Shown one piece after another: positions 48,851-61,892 of a stretch of DNA of 64,000 nt. The stretch lies in the NCBI RefSeq assembly GCF_014839805.1, contig NC_051124.1:4340001-4404000 (forward strand), read 5' to 3'. The notes below the pieces were generated by a model. The model searched no databases, was not told where the DNA came from, and saw only the letters and a list, made by a program, of their open reading frames with translations. The position numbers and the translations under genes are program-made. How positions within the stretch are numbered: position 1 is the stretch's first letter; the number at the start of each line of letters is the position of its first letter. Source of the stretch: Manduca sexta (lineage: Eukaryota > Arthropoda > Insecta > Lepidoptera > Sphingidae).

Positions 48851-51419
48851 AATTCAATTGAAATTGAAAATTATTATAGTATTGTCAAATTTAAATTGCT
48901 CTTTGTCCACCGATCAATAAAAATACAAAGGAAAAGAACAATAAGTACCACTGTTAAGTATACTAAGTATACCTATTAACACCCGCGCAAGCACACGACG
49001 GCAACTGAGTGATCATGTCAGCACACGCTGTTATGGTGAGAGCCATCAAACACAGCACACGTTTTTAGAGAACACCCAGAGCCACGCTCAGACACCAGAG
49101 AAAACAGCCCATACACCAACATACATATATAATATCATACAAGATAAAATAATCTAAATGAGATAAAGGTACCTTCGACATATCACTGCATTGATGCGAT
49201 TTTTCCGTATCTAGTTCAACATTTTTGTTGTGTGTACCATAGTTATAGCAACTAAAATGTTTCGGATTCTAATAAGACATCCGCGACAAGACAAACATTT
49301 GTTTTTACCACTTTATACAATCACTTAGACAGTTTTTCCCAAATCACGTTGGTCAGGAAGCGCGCGCCGACCTTCACGGTTAACGGTCCAATTGTACATA
49401 ACGTTTACTATTCAATTTGTTGGTTTTAAGTGAAATGTTTTTTATTTAAAATACTTTTTGAAGAAGAAATATTATGCAATCTGCAATGTGTTTATTATAA
49501 TATGAAGTATTCAGTTATTTTATTAGTAATAATGCATAATAAGTAGATAATACTGAACTTTAAAACTCTGCCACCGTTCTTGATTCATTAGCCTTTTTTA
49601 CTATCCATTGTAGTGTCAAAGACTGTTGCATTTTTCATGAAATAGTTATTTATACGTATTCAGATTGATTCAAATAAAGATTTCATCACATACGAATATA
49701 TTTAAAATTTAAAACAAAGTGCGTACCTTTCAAACTCTGTTATATTCCCACAAGTGATTTCCAAAAATCCATCTACTTAAACCCTATTTATGTCCGGTCC
49801 TAAGTCGGTAATAAATTCTGTAAACTTTAGTACTATGTGAGGAGAGGACAGACAGGTATAAAAACAAAAATGTATTGGTGAAGTCGTAAAAGTTGCATTA
49901 GAGAGGGCTCACTAATGTAAACACTAAAGGCGCGTACAGAATAGTTTTGTAGGGTAAGTTTATGTGAGCTGATCTTTATTTATGTATAATGCTTAATATA
50001 GTCAAATACAATATTTACAATTTTTGGGTTAGGGAATATAATTTTTATGGTCTTCATTAAGGGCCAACTCAGAGACGATATCAACCAGCAACTAATTTAA
50101 CTACGATACGAAGAAGTGTCAGCAATATTATAATTATAAACTTTTATTCATAATGAGAATCTCATATATTAAATGGATCCCGATTCAGGGTGAGCTAATC
50201 TACATTCACTAATGTTGGTCTGTTGGTGACTGACTTTGAAGTTCAATGTAACTATTACCGTATAATTAAGAAAATAAATAAAAAATGGTAGATTGGCCTA
50301 TGTATATCAAATCTATATTACTTTAAACGTAACATTTTCATTTCGTTTTTATATTAACACTAACGAATTGTACGGTATATTCGCGACAATTTATCACATA
50401 GAAAGGTTACAGCACTTATTATCTTTAGTTGACATTACTGTCATATTCGTGACATCCTGAATAATGCTAACCATCCGAATTTATTAGTCCGTCACGAAAT
50501 GGTCACAAGCATCTTGTTTGTGGCAAAAAACTTTAATGCATGCTAAACTGAGATAATTGGGGTATAAGAATGAATAACATAAATTTCTCTGTATTTTTTA
50601 CATAACCAAGAATTAACAATGCAAAGTACAGTTAACAACAAAGTTATATACACATCTTTGTTATGGAAAAGGTTAGATAACTATATACTTATTTATAACT
50701 TATTAAATAAGGAAAGAAATTCAATGCATTTTTTGTCTGACGTTACTTCAACAAGCCAACGTCTCAAGTGTATTAGGACGGTCCCAAGTACCAACGAAGC
50801 GATTAAATTCTCCACAGGCACTGAACTTTATAGTTATTGAATCGTCCACAATGTTAACGTCTCCTTTTAAAATAACATTTCGCTTCAAACATTATTTACA
50901 AACAGATAAATTGTCTATGCGAAGGGCATATGAAAATATTTGTTTATGTCTATGCATGGCGCCATTTTATCTGATGCTTGAAGACGTCCATTTGTTTGCT
51001 AAACAAGATAATACTATTGAATATTGTAAATATTAGATATGAAAATAATCTATTATTTTAATATACTTTTCATGTTCAAAAACGAAGAAAGCAATACACA
51101 TTAAAGTCTTGAAACAATAGATAAGATTAGGATTTCCGACTTCGATATCGGCTAGGGAATGAATGACTGGTTCTTTAAAAACGACAGTATAGACTACAAT
51201 TTATAGTTAATATGATATAATAATATATCATAATGATGATCAATAAAAAGTTCTTACGGTGGTGGATTGATCAAATTTTTATTCTGGTAAGTTTGTTTAT
51301 TTCCATGAAGGATATAATGACTTCATTAATTAAAAAAAAACGTATTATGACTAATTTCATCTTACCCTCCATTTTAGAAGTCTTGTTCTATTAAAAATCG
51401 AAAAGAACAGATAAAACTT

Positions 51420-51600
51420 CCGTATAAATACCAAACATACCGATCCTTGCCTTGACGTCACGATCAATGCATCTGTGACGCATGTCTCGTTTTGTTAGCG
51501 TACCTAATAATGTTTACAAATTCTTTCTCGCTGCCTGTTTGTGGTTTTGTTTATCGTGTCGCGCGTGCGCAAGTAACACTTCCACGAAACTTGTATTTTG
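51420..51600. promoter_or_regulatory. Promoter-like patch: TATA, CRE and NRF-1-type motifs
   Basis: tataaata at 51423-51430, a CRE palindrome tgacgtca at 51453-51460, and gcgcgtgcgc at 51561-51570 (NRF-1-type) lie within 150 bases in otherwise AT-rich DNA. No first exon is recognised on either side, so this is a motif cluster only. Confidence 0.3.
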
Positions 51601-53158
51601 TATCAGATAACTGATGCATATCGACGTCGTAGGGGTAAAATTTGATATTTTATGAAGTGTCTTGAGCGATAAAGTAGTTGTGTTGATAAGTTGTCTATTT
51701 TTTTACTTTTTTATAATAAAGTTCTCTTAATAAAACTTTAAACAGACCAAGCTAGATTAGCGGTTTTATAAGAAAATATTTTAATTATACGGATCGTCCG
51801 TCTAGCATAAAGATTGTATTCGCCTGCCGGTCTAAAGGCGAGCTTGACGATCTGCACGAAAACTGAGAGCCAATGGTTTCACTGAGGATATTCAAATTTA
51901 GATAAAGTGCAAGAATTGCAGTTCTAAAGACGAACGATGGCACATAAAGGTCGGGATAATAACGAATAGAAAAAAATATCTACATCAAGGTTGTGGAATA
52001 ATGTTCGTCTGGACATCGCCCTATCTTTTCTTCGATTAGACTGCATAATATATAATAACAATAATAATATAAAAATAACGCAAAAACTCTCATTGACGAC
52101 GAATGACAATTATATGTAATGGGTGTTTCTCAAAATAAATGTATGTAACGAAATAGTTTTTATTAAATATGAATACGATATGTTGTTTTAATACATTTGT
52201 TCTGTAAAAAAACAGACTGAATGTATTAAGATAAACAAACAAAAAATATATGAGACAGGAAAATCGTTATAATATTCCTTAAAAACTATTTAATCACGTA
52301 CATTTCTTTTGAAAAATAAGTACTCCTATATTTAGTCTGCAGCGTATTTCCCATCAATATATGCGCTTGAATAAAAGTATGATTTAGTAACATAACGTCA
52401 TGAAGGTATTACGTAGGTTATACTGCATATATATAATTGATGGGGTCTCCGAAAACTTCACAAACCAGTTATTGTCAGTGAAAGTAACATAAATCATCGG
52501 GTAATTACGTTACATAAGTGTGGTTCTAATATGAAAAATTAATCAAACACTGACAGTTACTTATGATGACTAGTGTAATTAAATTCTTATAAAATTATAG
52601 ACACTAAAGTTTCTGATGCTTGAAACATAATGTGGAAGTATTCGTCTGTGAAAGGAAAAAAAAGGAAATTTGAGCAAGTATCTAGTCAGAGATTTACGCT
52701 TTCCGCTATATTTGTGTTATTGACTACTTAGCAAAGGCTTTACTTTTAAAAAGGACACAGTTACTGCATGGCCTGCTTATGCAGTAAAAATACATGCAGA
52801 ATGAAAATTGTAGTATATTACTTCCTAACCGAAGGTTCTTAAGAGTTATTTATTTAGGCTTTACAGGGTTTGGAATTATTAATTTGGTGATTTATTTTTA
52901 ACGTTCCTTATCTTTTTTAACATGACACGTTTGTTAGCCTGACAAAGTTGGGCTTACACAAATACATCGGACATTTCGCTGGGCGCTTTAGGCGATCGCA
53001 ACCCTTGAGAAATTAAGTGACCATGCTAACGGGTTTCGAGCTTCGTCCCAGGACGGCCAATGTAAGAGATTTTAGAAAAGATTTTACTTTCCAAGGCGTC
53101 CTGATTCTTGATGAAAACGAGTATTAAAGGCATAAAAAGTCGTAAGAAGCATTTGATA

Positions 53159-53446
53159 TCAGTTTATCTTAGAAAACCAGGTACAGTCTAACGCTTTATT
53201 TACACTTGATTGGTTGTTGCGGTTGTCATCGACGCTGACCGCAGCCCAAGGCCCACGGGGCGCGACAGGTGCGCCCGCCACCGCGTCACGTTGTCTACCA
53301 CGCTTTACATTTATATTGCTGCTAACTATGATCATGTTGCATATAGGTGGTGGAATAGGAGATTGATCCATATCAATATAACCATAAGGTATCTGTCCTC
53401 TAGACCGTTTCACCGTAAACGGCGTTGGAGTAGTCCAGTGGACATC
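53159..53446 (-). CDS. Possible 3' exon, Pro/Arg-rich, unrecognised
   Basis: On the minus strand an open reading runs from about 53446 to TGA at 53159: GDVHWTTPTPFTVKRSRGQI, then PYGYIDMDQSPIPPPICNM, a basic segment with VKRGRQRDAVAGAPVAPRG, and KALDCTWFSKIN at the end. No ATG is convincing, so it would be an internal start after an AG acceptor near 53447 whose pyrimidine tract is weak. The GC-rich core (53220-53300) contrasts with the surroundings. The opposite strand is also open for 105 codons, so strand is not settled. It could be a fossil transposon segment. Confidence 0.3.
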   Translation of the reverse strand, partial: DVHWTTPTPFTVKRSRGQIPYGYIDMDQSPIPPPICNMIIVSSNINVKRGRQRDAVAGAPVAPRGPWAAVSVDDNRNNQSSVNKALDCTWFSKIN

Positions 53447-53559
53447 GCCTTATACTTTTCAATACGAAGAATATGCTTTTGTATGACGTTCCTAGCACGT
53501 CATAGTATGAATCGGTGTAGTGGGTAGACTTCTTTAAACTACGTTGTGCTTGTGGCTTG

Positions 53560-53700
53560 GAATAAAGGTCCTACTGTATAAGTAATGTTCCGGCATAAAT
53601 ATAGCCTACATTATATTCCAAGATATGCTCTAACTGTGTGCTAAATTTTGTTTAAATCCGTTCAGGGATATCTGGCTGTACCGCTTACAAACATCGAAAA
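53560..53700 (-). repeat. Dispersed element fragment
   Basis: gtgcttgtggcttggaataa precedes ggcataaatatagcctacat and ttaaatccgttcagggatat, the typical order of the short lepidopteran repeat seen at 62640-62820. Confidence 0.5.
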
Positions 53701-54454
53701 ATATGATTTACAATCTTTCGTATTTATTCTATTGATACTTATATTATTATTAATTTATATGTACTTTAAATATTAATTCGAATCAAATAATGAAAAACGT
53801 TTAATTAAATACGTCGGCCCATAAACGGAACGTTCCGTTTCACCGAACGTGATCGCGAAGAATCCAACGAAAGGCATAGCTTGGATTGGAAAAGAAAAAC
53901 CCGTCCGAGCGAATCCAATCCATGGATGTTTCACTTTTACATTTTTCTACCATCCGTGGTACTTATTTGCATGTTATATGCGTACTTTTTTTTACAATAT
54001 TTACAAAGTTAGCAATACTTTCGTTTCTACTTTAACTTTTGCCAAAACATTCCGCTTTCATGGTATCATTCCCTTAAAATCCCTGAGGTTTCAATGTGAT
54101 TTTTCGAAACTTAAGTAATACATTTTTATAGGCAACTGGACATAACTTCATAAACTAAATCGACGTACTTTATGATGGATATTCTCTCGATGACGGCATG
54201 CAGTCATACCTTAGCCATAAGTTTCAATATGCAGTGTTTTTTTTTAAACTTTCATTTAAATACATCCCGCTAAAAACGAATATCGTTCTGATATCTAAGA
54301 CAGGAATTTTGTGTCGTATCAAGAACCCTCGAGGAATTCCAGTTCCACCACATCCAAACCTAAAACAAAATCTCCGAAATCTAAAAACAATATTCGTATG
54401 CTGATATCTATTATAGACAGAGTATGGATTACCGTCGTTATAGGAAATAGATAG

Positions 54455-55010
54455 GTTTTTTATGGGCCTTTTACAGTTAACACCGGGAGAAACCTGGGAT
54501 TGGGATACAGGAATCCCCAGGCTTAACGATTGCAGAGGCCCAGTAAAGAGAGGGAAGGAAATAAGGGAAGAGAAAAATGGGGGAAGTATGCATATAGTTA
54601 ATGCTTATTTGGCTTACTGCGATACGGGTCTGGAGCCTAGTGTAGTGACCGCCGTGAATTGATATGATTATATGATGATATGATTATATGTTCTTATATC
54701 TTGTTTAATAAATAAAAAAAAAAAATAAAAAAAACCTGGATGGGTGGAGGATGAAAAGAGGGAATATTTTCGCGGGCTCTGTAAGGCCTCAATGTGTAAT
54801 TGCAAGCAAGAGGTATACACAATGATCTGTGTGTCTAGGGCCGCGACAATGAATATTCTCCCAAGCATAAGGGTGCATTCGGTGGGAAGAGCGAGCGCAC
54901 AAGAATTGCCTTGGAGGAATAGAGAGGCGTTGTCCGCAAAATTGGTTTATCTCTGTCTACACTCTATAGTATGGTCCATTGCCTCGTCCATTTTGTGTCT
55001 TTAATCCAAA
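54455..55010. repeat. Two retroelement-like fragments around a poly-A tract
   Basis: The first piece (54460-54665) contains acctgggattgggatacagg and tacgggtctggagcctagtg and ends in a 16-bp tandem (gatatgattatatgat) and a poly-A run at 54708-54735, like a retroposon tail. The second (54736-55005) is GC-richer, with gggtggaggatgaaaagagg and ctaggg ccgcgacaatg. ORFs through them are not genes. Confidence 0.45.
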
Positions 55011-55224
55011 GAATTCAGACTTAAATAATGATATTAACAAAACTTACAGAGTAACCTTAGTTTGACTTCAAAAACTGATTAAAATTAAACATGTACCTAC
55101 ATCCTGATTTGTAATGTTAACGGAAATTCAGTTTCTTTGTTTCGTTTATATTGTATTATGTATTATGTAATGAGCATTTAATACATATTGCGTGCGTAAC
55201 ACGTTAAGCTGAAATTTATAATTT

Positions 55225-55445
55225 AATATGTATTACTCGCGGCTTCTTCTGATATTTTTATACCAGCTACGTCCAACTGTATAATTTTCAAAAACAAAGT
55301 AATTTCAATATAATACGGTAATCTAGGATTCTGTTTATCTTTGTGATCATTTGAAGGCTCCAAATCATTTCAATAGTTTATGTGTTTATTTTCAATAAAC
55401 ATTTAAACATATTCTCAAACTTTCGCACTTATAATATTAATATGA
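55225..55445. repeat. Dispersed element fragments
   Basis: tactcgcggcttcttctgat at the left and caaactttcgcacttataatattaata at the right (two blocks: caaactttcgcacttat, aatattaata) are the two ends of the common element in minus orientation, with an eroded middle. Confidence 0.5.
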
Positions 55446-56944
55446 TTTAGACACGTATCTTCATTTTATATTCTCACGGTGGCTACACAATTGATAAAAA
55501 TTATCGTAAGATTTAATCTCCTTTGTTCGCAGATAAAGTATTGAGTCATTCGCATGTTATATAAGCGCACGTATTGATTTGCATGGCCTTCTGTTTTCAT
55601 TGATTCACGGTATTTTTAATCGATTTGTCTAACGTTATTTCATCCTCGTAATAAATTGAATGATGTACCGTAAATAAAACGATACACTTGATAGATACAC
55701 CATTTTAAAAATGATTATATGATCTCGAACACGGACATTTCGGAGGTTTCGTATATAATGAAATAACCTTTATCGCTTATTTATCATTACAAAATACAAA
55801 GACTATCTTTTTATTTTGTAATCGTATGTAATGGTAAAATCTCCAAATTGCCTCGATATGATTAATATGGGATCAAAGTACATTATTCATTAGAAAAGAA
55901 AGAAAAACTTAAGTCATTTAAAAATAGAACTATTCAGTAGAGTCTATTTGAAATATGGTAAATAAAATTGTTAAATCAAGTCAGGAAGTTTTACTTCTTT
56001 TTCTTCTGAAGCAAAGGTATGGATGCCACTTGGGACAACCAAACGAATTTGGCCAGTTTATTATGAAATCGCAGTCATGCCAACATAATAATAATTTACC
56101 TTTGTAAAACGAATGCACAAAGGTACATTTCTAAAACAATGCTTATCAGATGTTGGTAATGTTATCTGTATATCATTGTATCATTAGACAGTTGATTGGC
56201 GTATCCCATGTAGCGTGACGTGAGTAAAATGTTGCCACTTTTGTCTGTCCATCATTTCTAACATAGATATTGATTGTGTATAAATTTTTTCTTGTGTTTA
56301 GTGGGTGCATTGAATGTTAGCTATTGATGTATAGTATCAAGAAATGTTGATTTTTATTAATAATTTCAACAAAGATTTAGATTTTCAATTTGATGTATAT
56401 TTTTTATGTTTGCTTATCTCAAATCTCTTATTCGACTTCAAAAAAACTTTTTTTTATTTGAAAAGATATACATCAATATTGGTCCCATAGTATTTAAAAT
56501 CTGTTTAGTAATTTGGCTTTTAAACGAAGTAAACGAAATTGTGAATTTTGCTTTACCGTCGCTTTTTGGGTGTTTTTTTGTGTTGCGTTTTGTTGACTCC
56601 ATTTTATTAAAAAAAGACGTGGAATTGAATTTTTTTTTGTTTTGTTTATAAATATAACCAAATTTTACAAAATTTGTAAGCTGTTTTCTAATTAATCTTA
56701 TTATAATTTCCATGATAAACCAATTTGTCTATGCCACGGAATATACTGTGATCTTATCAGTGGCGAAAGGTGAAGTTTCCCAAAGGGAAGCCGACACAAA
56801 ATATAGATACTAATATGCATAAATGCGGTCTGCAAATCGTTCTAATGATAATTAGATTCTACATAAATTACGAAAGAGAAGCCGGCAGCAATCAGCTTAT
56901 ATGGACCATTCGCAACTGGATCCTATTTCGTTGAACTTCATCAA

Positions 56945-57010
56945 ACTTAAAATAATAATAAAAAAAAAAAAAATAAAAAAAAAGCCTTTTATTTCACTGA
57001 TAAACAATTA
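56945..57010 (-). repeat. Poly-A stretch and reversed LINE-type 3' end
   Basis: An A-rich run is followed by agccttttatttcactgata. On the minus strand this is an AATAAA-like aggct tail of a retroposon. The element body to the right (to about 57320) is AT-rich and not readable. Confidence 0.4.
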
Positions 57011-57545
57011 CATCAAAGTTACTCAGAGTTAAGTTGCGAAGAACTCTATTATAATTAAATTCAGTTTTTTCATCCTTTCGCGTAATAATTTTAATAATAT
57101 TTCTAATTAAATGTATAAATTTTAATTTCTTAACAATAATGAATCAATATTGCATGCTAATCTATCGTAATTATTATTAATATGTTTAAACAATAATATC
57201 AAGATTGTTGTATTCACCTATAATGAAAGTACACAAAACCCAATATTATTACTCAACTGAATTTTATAGTATATGTGTAACTGTTGGTGGTGTATCTAAA
57301 TAAATAAATAAAGTAAACGATTTCAGTATCTTTCTTTCTTTAAGTCGGTTAAAGAGCGGTGTGAAAGTCGTGTGACCGTATTTGTTTAATAAATTATTAT
57401 TGCAGAAATTATCTGATAGTTCTGTCAGAATGATGATAGTTGATATTATAATAATGATAACTAAGATGGCGACTCAAGTGTGTTTTGTTACTAACCATTT
57501 TTTTTAGTTTCGATAGTACAAAGATGTTCATATTCCCATGCGTGA

Positions 57546-57634
57546 CCTTCGATAGCTCAGTTGGTAGGGCGGTGGACTGTAGACGGCAAGATATTGTTAT
57601 CCATAGGTCGCTGGTTCAAATCCGGCTCGAAGGA
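57546..57634 (+). tRNA. tRNA-Tyr (GUA anticodon), second copy, with 16-nt intron
   Basis: The mature part is nearly identical to the copy at 47031-47121, with anticodon GTA at 57579-57581, intact stems and a long T run directly after the gene. One D-stem base differs (gggc instead of gagc), leaving a tolerable U-G pair. The 16-nt intron (57583-57598) is unrelated in sequence to that of the first copy. Confidence 0.95.
57583..57598 (+). other. Intron of tRNA-Tyr copy 2
   Basis: The segment acggcaagatattgtt lies after base 37 of the tRNA, as in copy 1, but with a different sequence. This fits neutral drift of the intron while the exons are held constant. Confidence 0.8.
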
Positions 57635-58274
57635 TGTTTTTTTTACATTACAATTTGATTGTTTCAGTATCTTTTTTATTACAATTCATTACAATGAAAA
57701 TAAAAGTAAAGAAATGGTCCACTGATACCACCTAAAACCATCTCAGTGAGATACGAGGCCCTTATTCAAAAGCCGGACAATATAATACAAGGCTACTATT
57801 TGAAACTTGTCCAAATAAACTTTATTTCATCGAAATATCAAGATTTTATGCGATACGTTCGAAATAACGAAACTGAACCGATAAATCAAGAAAATGACTC
57901 TAATCAAACTACTATGATATTGTGAATGGAGCTTACTTGGTCGTGTGATTAGAGGGAGTTAACGCTTCAGTAAATCTTTAAAATACGACATAACTAGAAT
58001 AGATACTTGAAAAATATTAGTTATAAAGGCGAAGGTGTATTTGTGGGTTTACCCATATAAAATTTTACTTATAAACTTGTTTTAGCGTTAAAGTGGTTAA
58101 GCATTACTTAAATAGCTGTCTAAAATAAACATCGCCGGTGATTAAAAGTTTAAGATTAGACTAGCCAAGACTTAACTAAGCATAGCTTAGCGAATTTTGT
58201 ATAAGTAAGACAGATTATATGTAGCAAAAATGTAATTAATAATTCGAATGGAAACACCAAAATGTATCCCGGAA
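57635..58274. other. AT-rich sequence, no gene seen
   Basis: Downstream of the second tRNA-Tyr; no repeat or exon recognised. Confidence 0.4.
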
Positions 58275-58455
58275 AAAGCATAATTCATGTCGAAATTTCA
58301 CACACATTATGCCTTTATACTCGTAGGGGCAGACAGAGTCGCAACCAGGGCATACACTTTTGGCCTTATACGTTTCATCCATGAGAAGCGAGCCTACCGC
58401 CAAACACAAATTCCAGTCTCCGGGCTGTTACTGAGCAGAAAAACCCAATATTACC
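58275..58455 (-). repeat. tRNA-derived SINE, copy D, minus
   Basis: The minus strand reads attgggtttttctgctcagt, cccggagactggaatttgtg and gcggtaggctcgcttctcat, matching copy B. It is truncated at the head. Confidence 0.7.
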
Positions 58456-60364
58456 TACTTAAATTTTCGGGGAAACATATTAACTGAGTTTACCAAAATG
58501 CCAGTTTGATATTTAGATTTTAATACTTCGATAATACGAAATTATTAAGGCGTCAACTTAGTTACCTTGCCTCTTGCAGAAACGCGTCCAATGTCGCCGA
58601 AAGTACGGTGTCATTGGCATTTCCATTCACCCGAGATATTATCTGAAAAGCTTTTAGCTCTTTGATAAGTAATTACCATTATTTCAATGTTCAATGGTTC
58701 TCGAGACAATTTGATTCGGTATGCCACGGGAGCGAATATCGCTTTAATTGACTCACTAGCGGCTTGGTTTTATTGATACATGTTTTTAGGATTCCGTGTA
58801 TGTTATGGAAATATTGGAATATCATAGGATTATTTAAAAATATATTGAAATAAAATTAATTTAAAAAATAAATCAGTGAACATCAATATTTTGAAAGTCT
58901 CTAAACTTCTATTGTAAGAAATTATGCAACGCAATTAAAGGTACCAGCTTTTAAAAGTGTTATTTTTATCATCATTTTAATGTATGAAGAACTCATAGTT
59001 TCCTTCTTCCTTCCCTCGTCGAGATTCTACTTCAAGTAGGGTTGACTTAGCATAAACTTTATAGGTATGATTTTTTTTAGAATCAGTCCCTTACCTATTC
59101 ATCCCTCTCCTGGACAATGGCTGTCAAGGTGTTAATGACTTTCAATCTTAACTGATTGGTTTGGATCATACTGAACTTCATGAATATATTAATAAAGTGT
59201 CAAGATTTTGTTAGCGCTCAGATATTTTTAGAAAGCAATTAATTCGAAATTATATTCGTCTGTTTGCTTTCGCTAGTCTATTCATTCGAATAGACTCATT
59301 TCACGATTCATTAAATTTAAAATTATTCGATGCGGGCTTCTGAACTTGGGACTGATTATAATTTTTCAATAGCAGATGACACTGTTTTTATGGAATGGAA
59401 TATTTATTAGATACTACTTAATCATTTTAAAAGTTTTGTTTATTAATAAAAATATACTTTTGCAATATCATTTTCCTCATTTGAAGAAAAAAATATGTTG
59501 TTTAGTTAAAGGATTCATAATTTGACACTTTTTATAAAAAAAATCTGTAGGCTTTTGTGTATTTTTTTATTTGTAATAATTTCTTGTTTGCATTTGCCTT
59601 GCAATGGTCTCTGGTATTAATGATAGATTGTAACCAAAAATATTTTTGTTTGTCAAAAATGTCTAATTATCTTTTTTCTACTCTAATGAAGTTTTAACGC
59701 GTTACGACACATTTTAATTATTCCAAACAAGGTACTTTAAGCTAGGATATTAAATAGTTTCCGAGGTAGCGCAACTAGTAACACGGGTCATTGAACCTGC
59801 CAACCGAAACTTGGCACAATCTGCTTGTTACATATCTGGCTGGCGGGTTGCCAGACTGACTGACAGGATCTGAATTGCGTAATACGCTTTTCGCCACGTG
59901 GGCAGTCTTTAATGGAAATGATGTGTGGTTTATTTGAAATGAGAACTAAGTCATTCTCATTACTATCCGTCATACATACGCTGCCAGATATGTGTGATAT
60001 ATTGTTTAGTCACTTAGTACCATTGTAACTAATTCGTATTTAAAGTTTGTATCAGCGTTTATTTATTACAAATAAAGTATTTTTATTTCGCTCTTGGTCT
60101 TGTTATATTAACTAATATTCTATGACGTTAAGGATAGTCATATAAAATATAGAGAAACAATTTTGATACATGTGGACCACGAATTAGTAATGGCAAGGAA
60201 GGATATGTGGGGAAGAGTAGAGATTTATATCGTAGTTGATAGATATTACTAGTACTAAACATAACTAAAGGGAAATATATAAATATAATGACTGTAATTT
60301 TTTTATTGCATGTTCATTGGCCAGATTCTTAAGGCGGTTAAGGAAGACTAAATACATCGTATCA
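58456..60364. other. AT-rich sequence with a SINE-like fragment
   Basis: A piece at 59758-59890 (ccgaggtagcgcaactagta, aacctgccaaccgaaacttg) looks like a retroposed tRNA-like segment. A 'cccctcgtcgagattct' type fragment lies near 59010. The minus 61-codon ORF at 59788-59973 is within the first. Confidence 0.4.
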
Positions 60365-60730
60365 AATAATTGACTGCCTTGATGTCGTAGTTGTAATTGT
60401 ACACGGTACGAGTACCTACGACTACTGCGCTGAGGTCCTGGGTTCCAATCTCGTGTCAGTCACTGGTACTCGCTCACTCACGGGTACTCAGTTGCAGCTC
60501 GAAGTCAGAAAGTTGGCGGTGTGATACCCACGTGCCTCGGAAAGCACGTTAGTCCTGCTCCCTCTCTGGTCATGTCGGACTGCCGTCTCACCGGACTAGG
60601 AGAGTGAAGGAACAGAGAGTGCACGTGTGTATTGCGCACACACTCCTGCATTATAATATCTCCTGAGGACCTGGCTGATCTATGTTGAGATTGGCTGCCG
60701 TGGCCGAAAATTCTGGTAGAAGCATTTTTT
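60365..60730 (+). repeat. Near full-length lepidopteran SINE (second family)
   Basis: Head ccttgatgtcgtagttgtaa with B-box gggttccaatct, body gaaagttggcggtgtgatac, acgtgcctcggaaagcacgt, gagagtgcacgtgtgtattg, and tail ggctgccgtggccgaaaatt. These words are characteristic of a SINE shared by many moths and butterflies. Confidence 0.75.
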
Positions 60731-61564
60731 TCATCAAATAAGTAATAATAAAAAACGAGATATCAAGTTACAAAGATCAGTTACCAAGGATCATATTTGA
60801 CATTCGCCTTGACAGCCTTATTAATTTTTTCTTCACGCTTCGTTCTAAAGCAACATGCGACAATTGTGACAAACAGCGGAACGAAAAATATTAATTTTGT
60901 TTTGGAAACAGCACAATAATCGAATGACTTGATGATTCAAAATGGAGCATAAAATTTTAAGACGGGGAACATTATCCCATACATTTACGGAATATTTGTA
61001 TTAAAATGTAATTTCCACATATTCACAAACATAAAGCGTGACAAATAACCTAATATATCATGTCAACATGTTAAACTCAATGCAGTTTTAACACCATACA
61101 CATCGTAAATACCACGATGTATTACATTCCATTCAACTGCCCACAATCCGCATTGATGCTGAATACAATTAGCGTAGCATTGTCCTCCCACGGGGAGCGA
61201 CGACCCTCCATTGTTCCTTTGGGCCTAGGCTTTATTAATTATTAATTATCCTTGGTCTGTCTATAATTAGTAGTTTCAAAAATTGCTTGGCAAGTTTTGC
61301 TATTGTTGAATACCAACAGAGCTCAAGAAGGATTTGTTGGGTTTTGATATTTTTTAAAAGTGTACCTAGTCGTAATTACTTCTTTATTTCGTGACGAAAA
61401 TTCTAGAATAAGAACTATAAGAATGATAGAATATACTAATGTATCAATCGTTTAGATCCATATTGATAAATTAAAGTGATCTTTCAAATTAAAGCTGCAC
61501 ATTGAAAACAAAACAATCATACATAAACGCCAACAAATTACAACTGCAATTGTTGCTAATGATT

Positions 61565-61760
61565 GGTCGCGCCTCCGCCCACGTGAAAGTTTTTCTGGAA
61601 TATAAGTCCTGCTTTATATTATCTCGGAATAAAAAGTATCCTATAGCACTCAGCAATAATGTAGTTTCCTATCAGAGAAAAAAAAATCAAAATCAGTTTA
61701 ATAGTTCCTGAGATGAATGCGCTAAAACAAACTCTTTAGCTGTATATATTAGTATCGATT
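61565..61760 (-). repeat. Dispersed element, 'cgcctccgcccacgtg' type
   Basis: gtcgcgcctccgcccacgtg, ataaaaagtatcctatagca, aatagttcctgagatgaatg and tgtatatattagtatcgatt, in order, match the family at 15557 and 36755; this is the most complete of the three. The ORF at 61502-61711 crosses it. Confidence 0.65.
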
Positions 61761-61892
61761 ATGAAATAATGTACGTAATTTATACATTTGAAATAGTCTG
61801 CTAATCGAAGTTTCTAGAACCTACATCTGCGGTTAGAGATCAAAAACAAAGGGAATTAATTTGACAAAGGTTTACAAAACATAGTAAGTATA

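Larger units (their letters stand above)
47672..57545. other. Gene-poor interval between tRNA genes
   Basis: Apart from the entries listed separately (hairpin, CTCF-like repeat, promoter-like patch at 51.4-51.6 kb, possible exon at 53.2 kb, repeats at 53.56, 54.46 and 55.23 kb), this is AT-rich DNA without supported genes. Confidence 0.4.

Noticed and set aside
56406..56713. 81- and 91-codon ORFs, Phe/Leu-rich and Lys/Asn-rich
   Set aside because: Composition is that of homopolymer-rich AT sequence; no domain or conserved start context.
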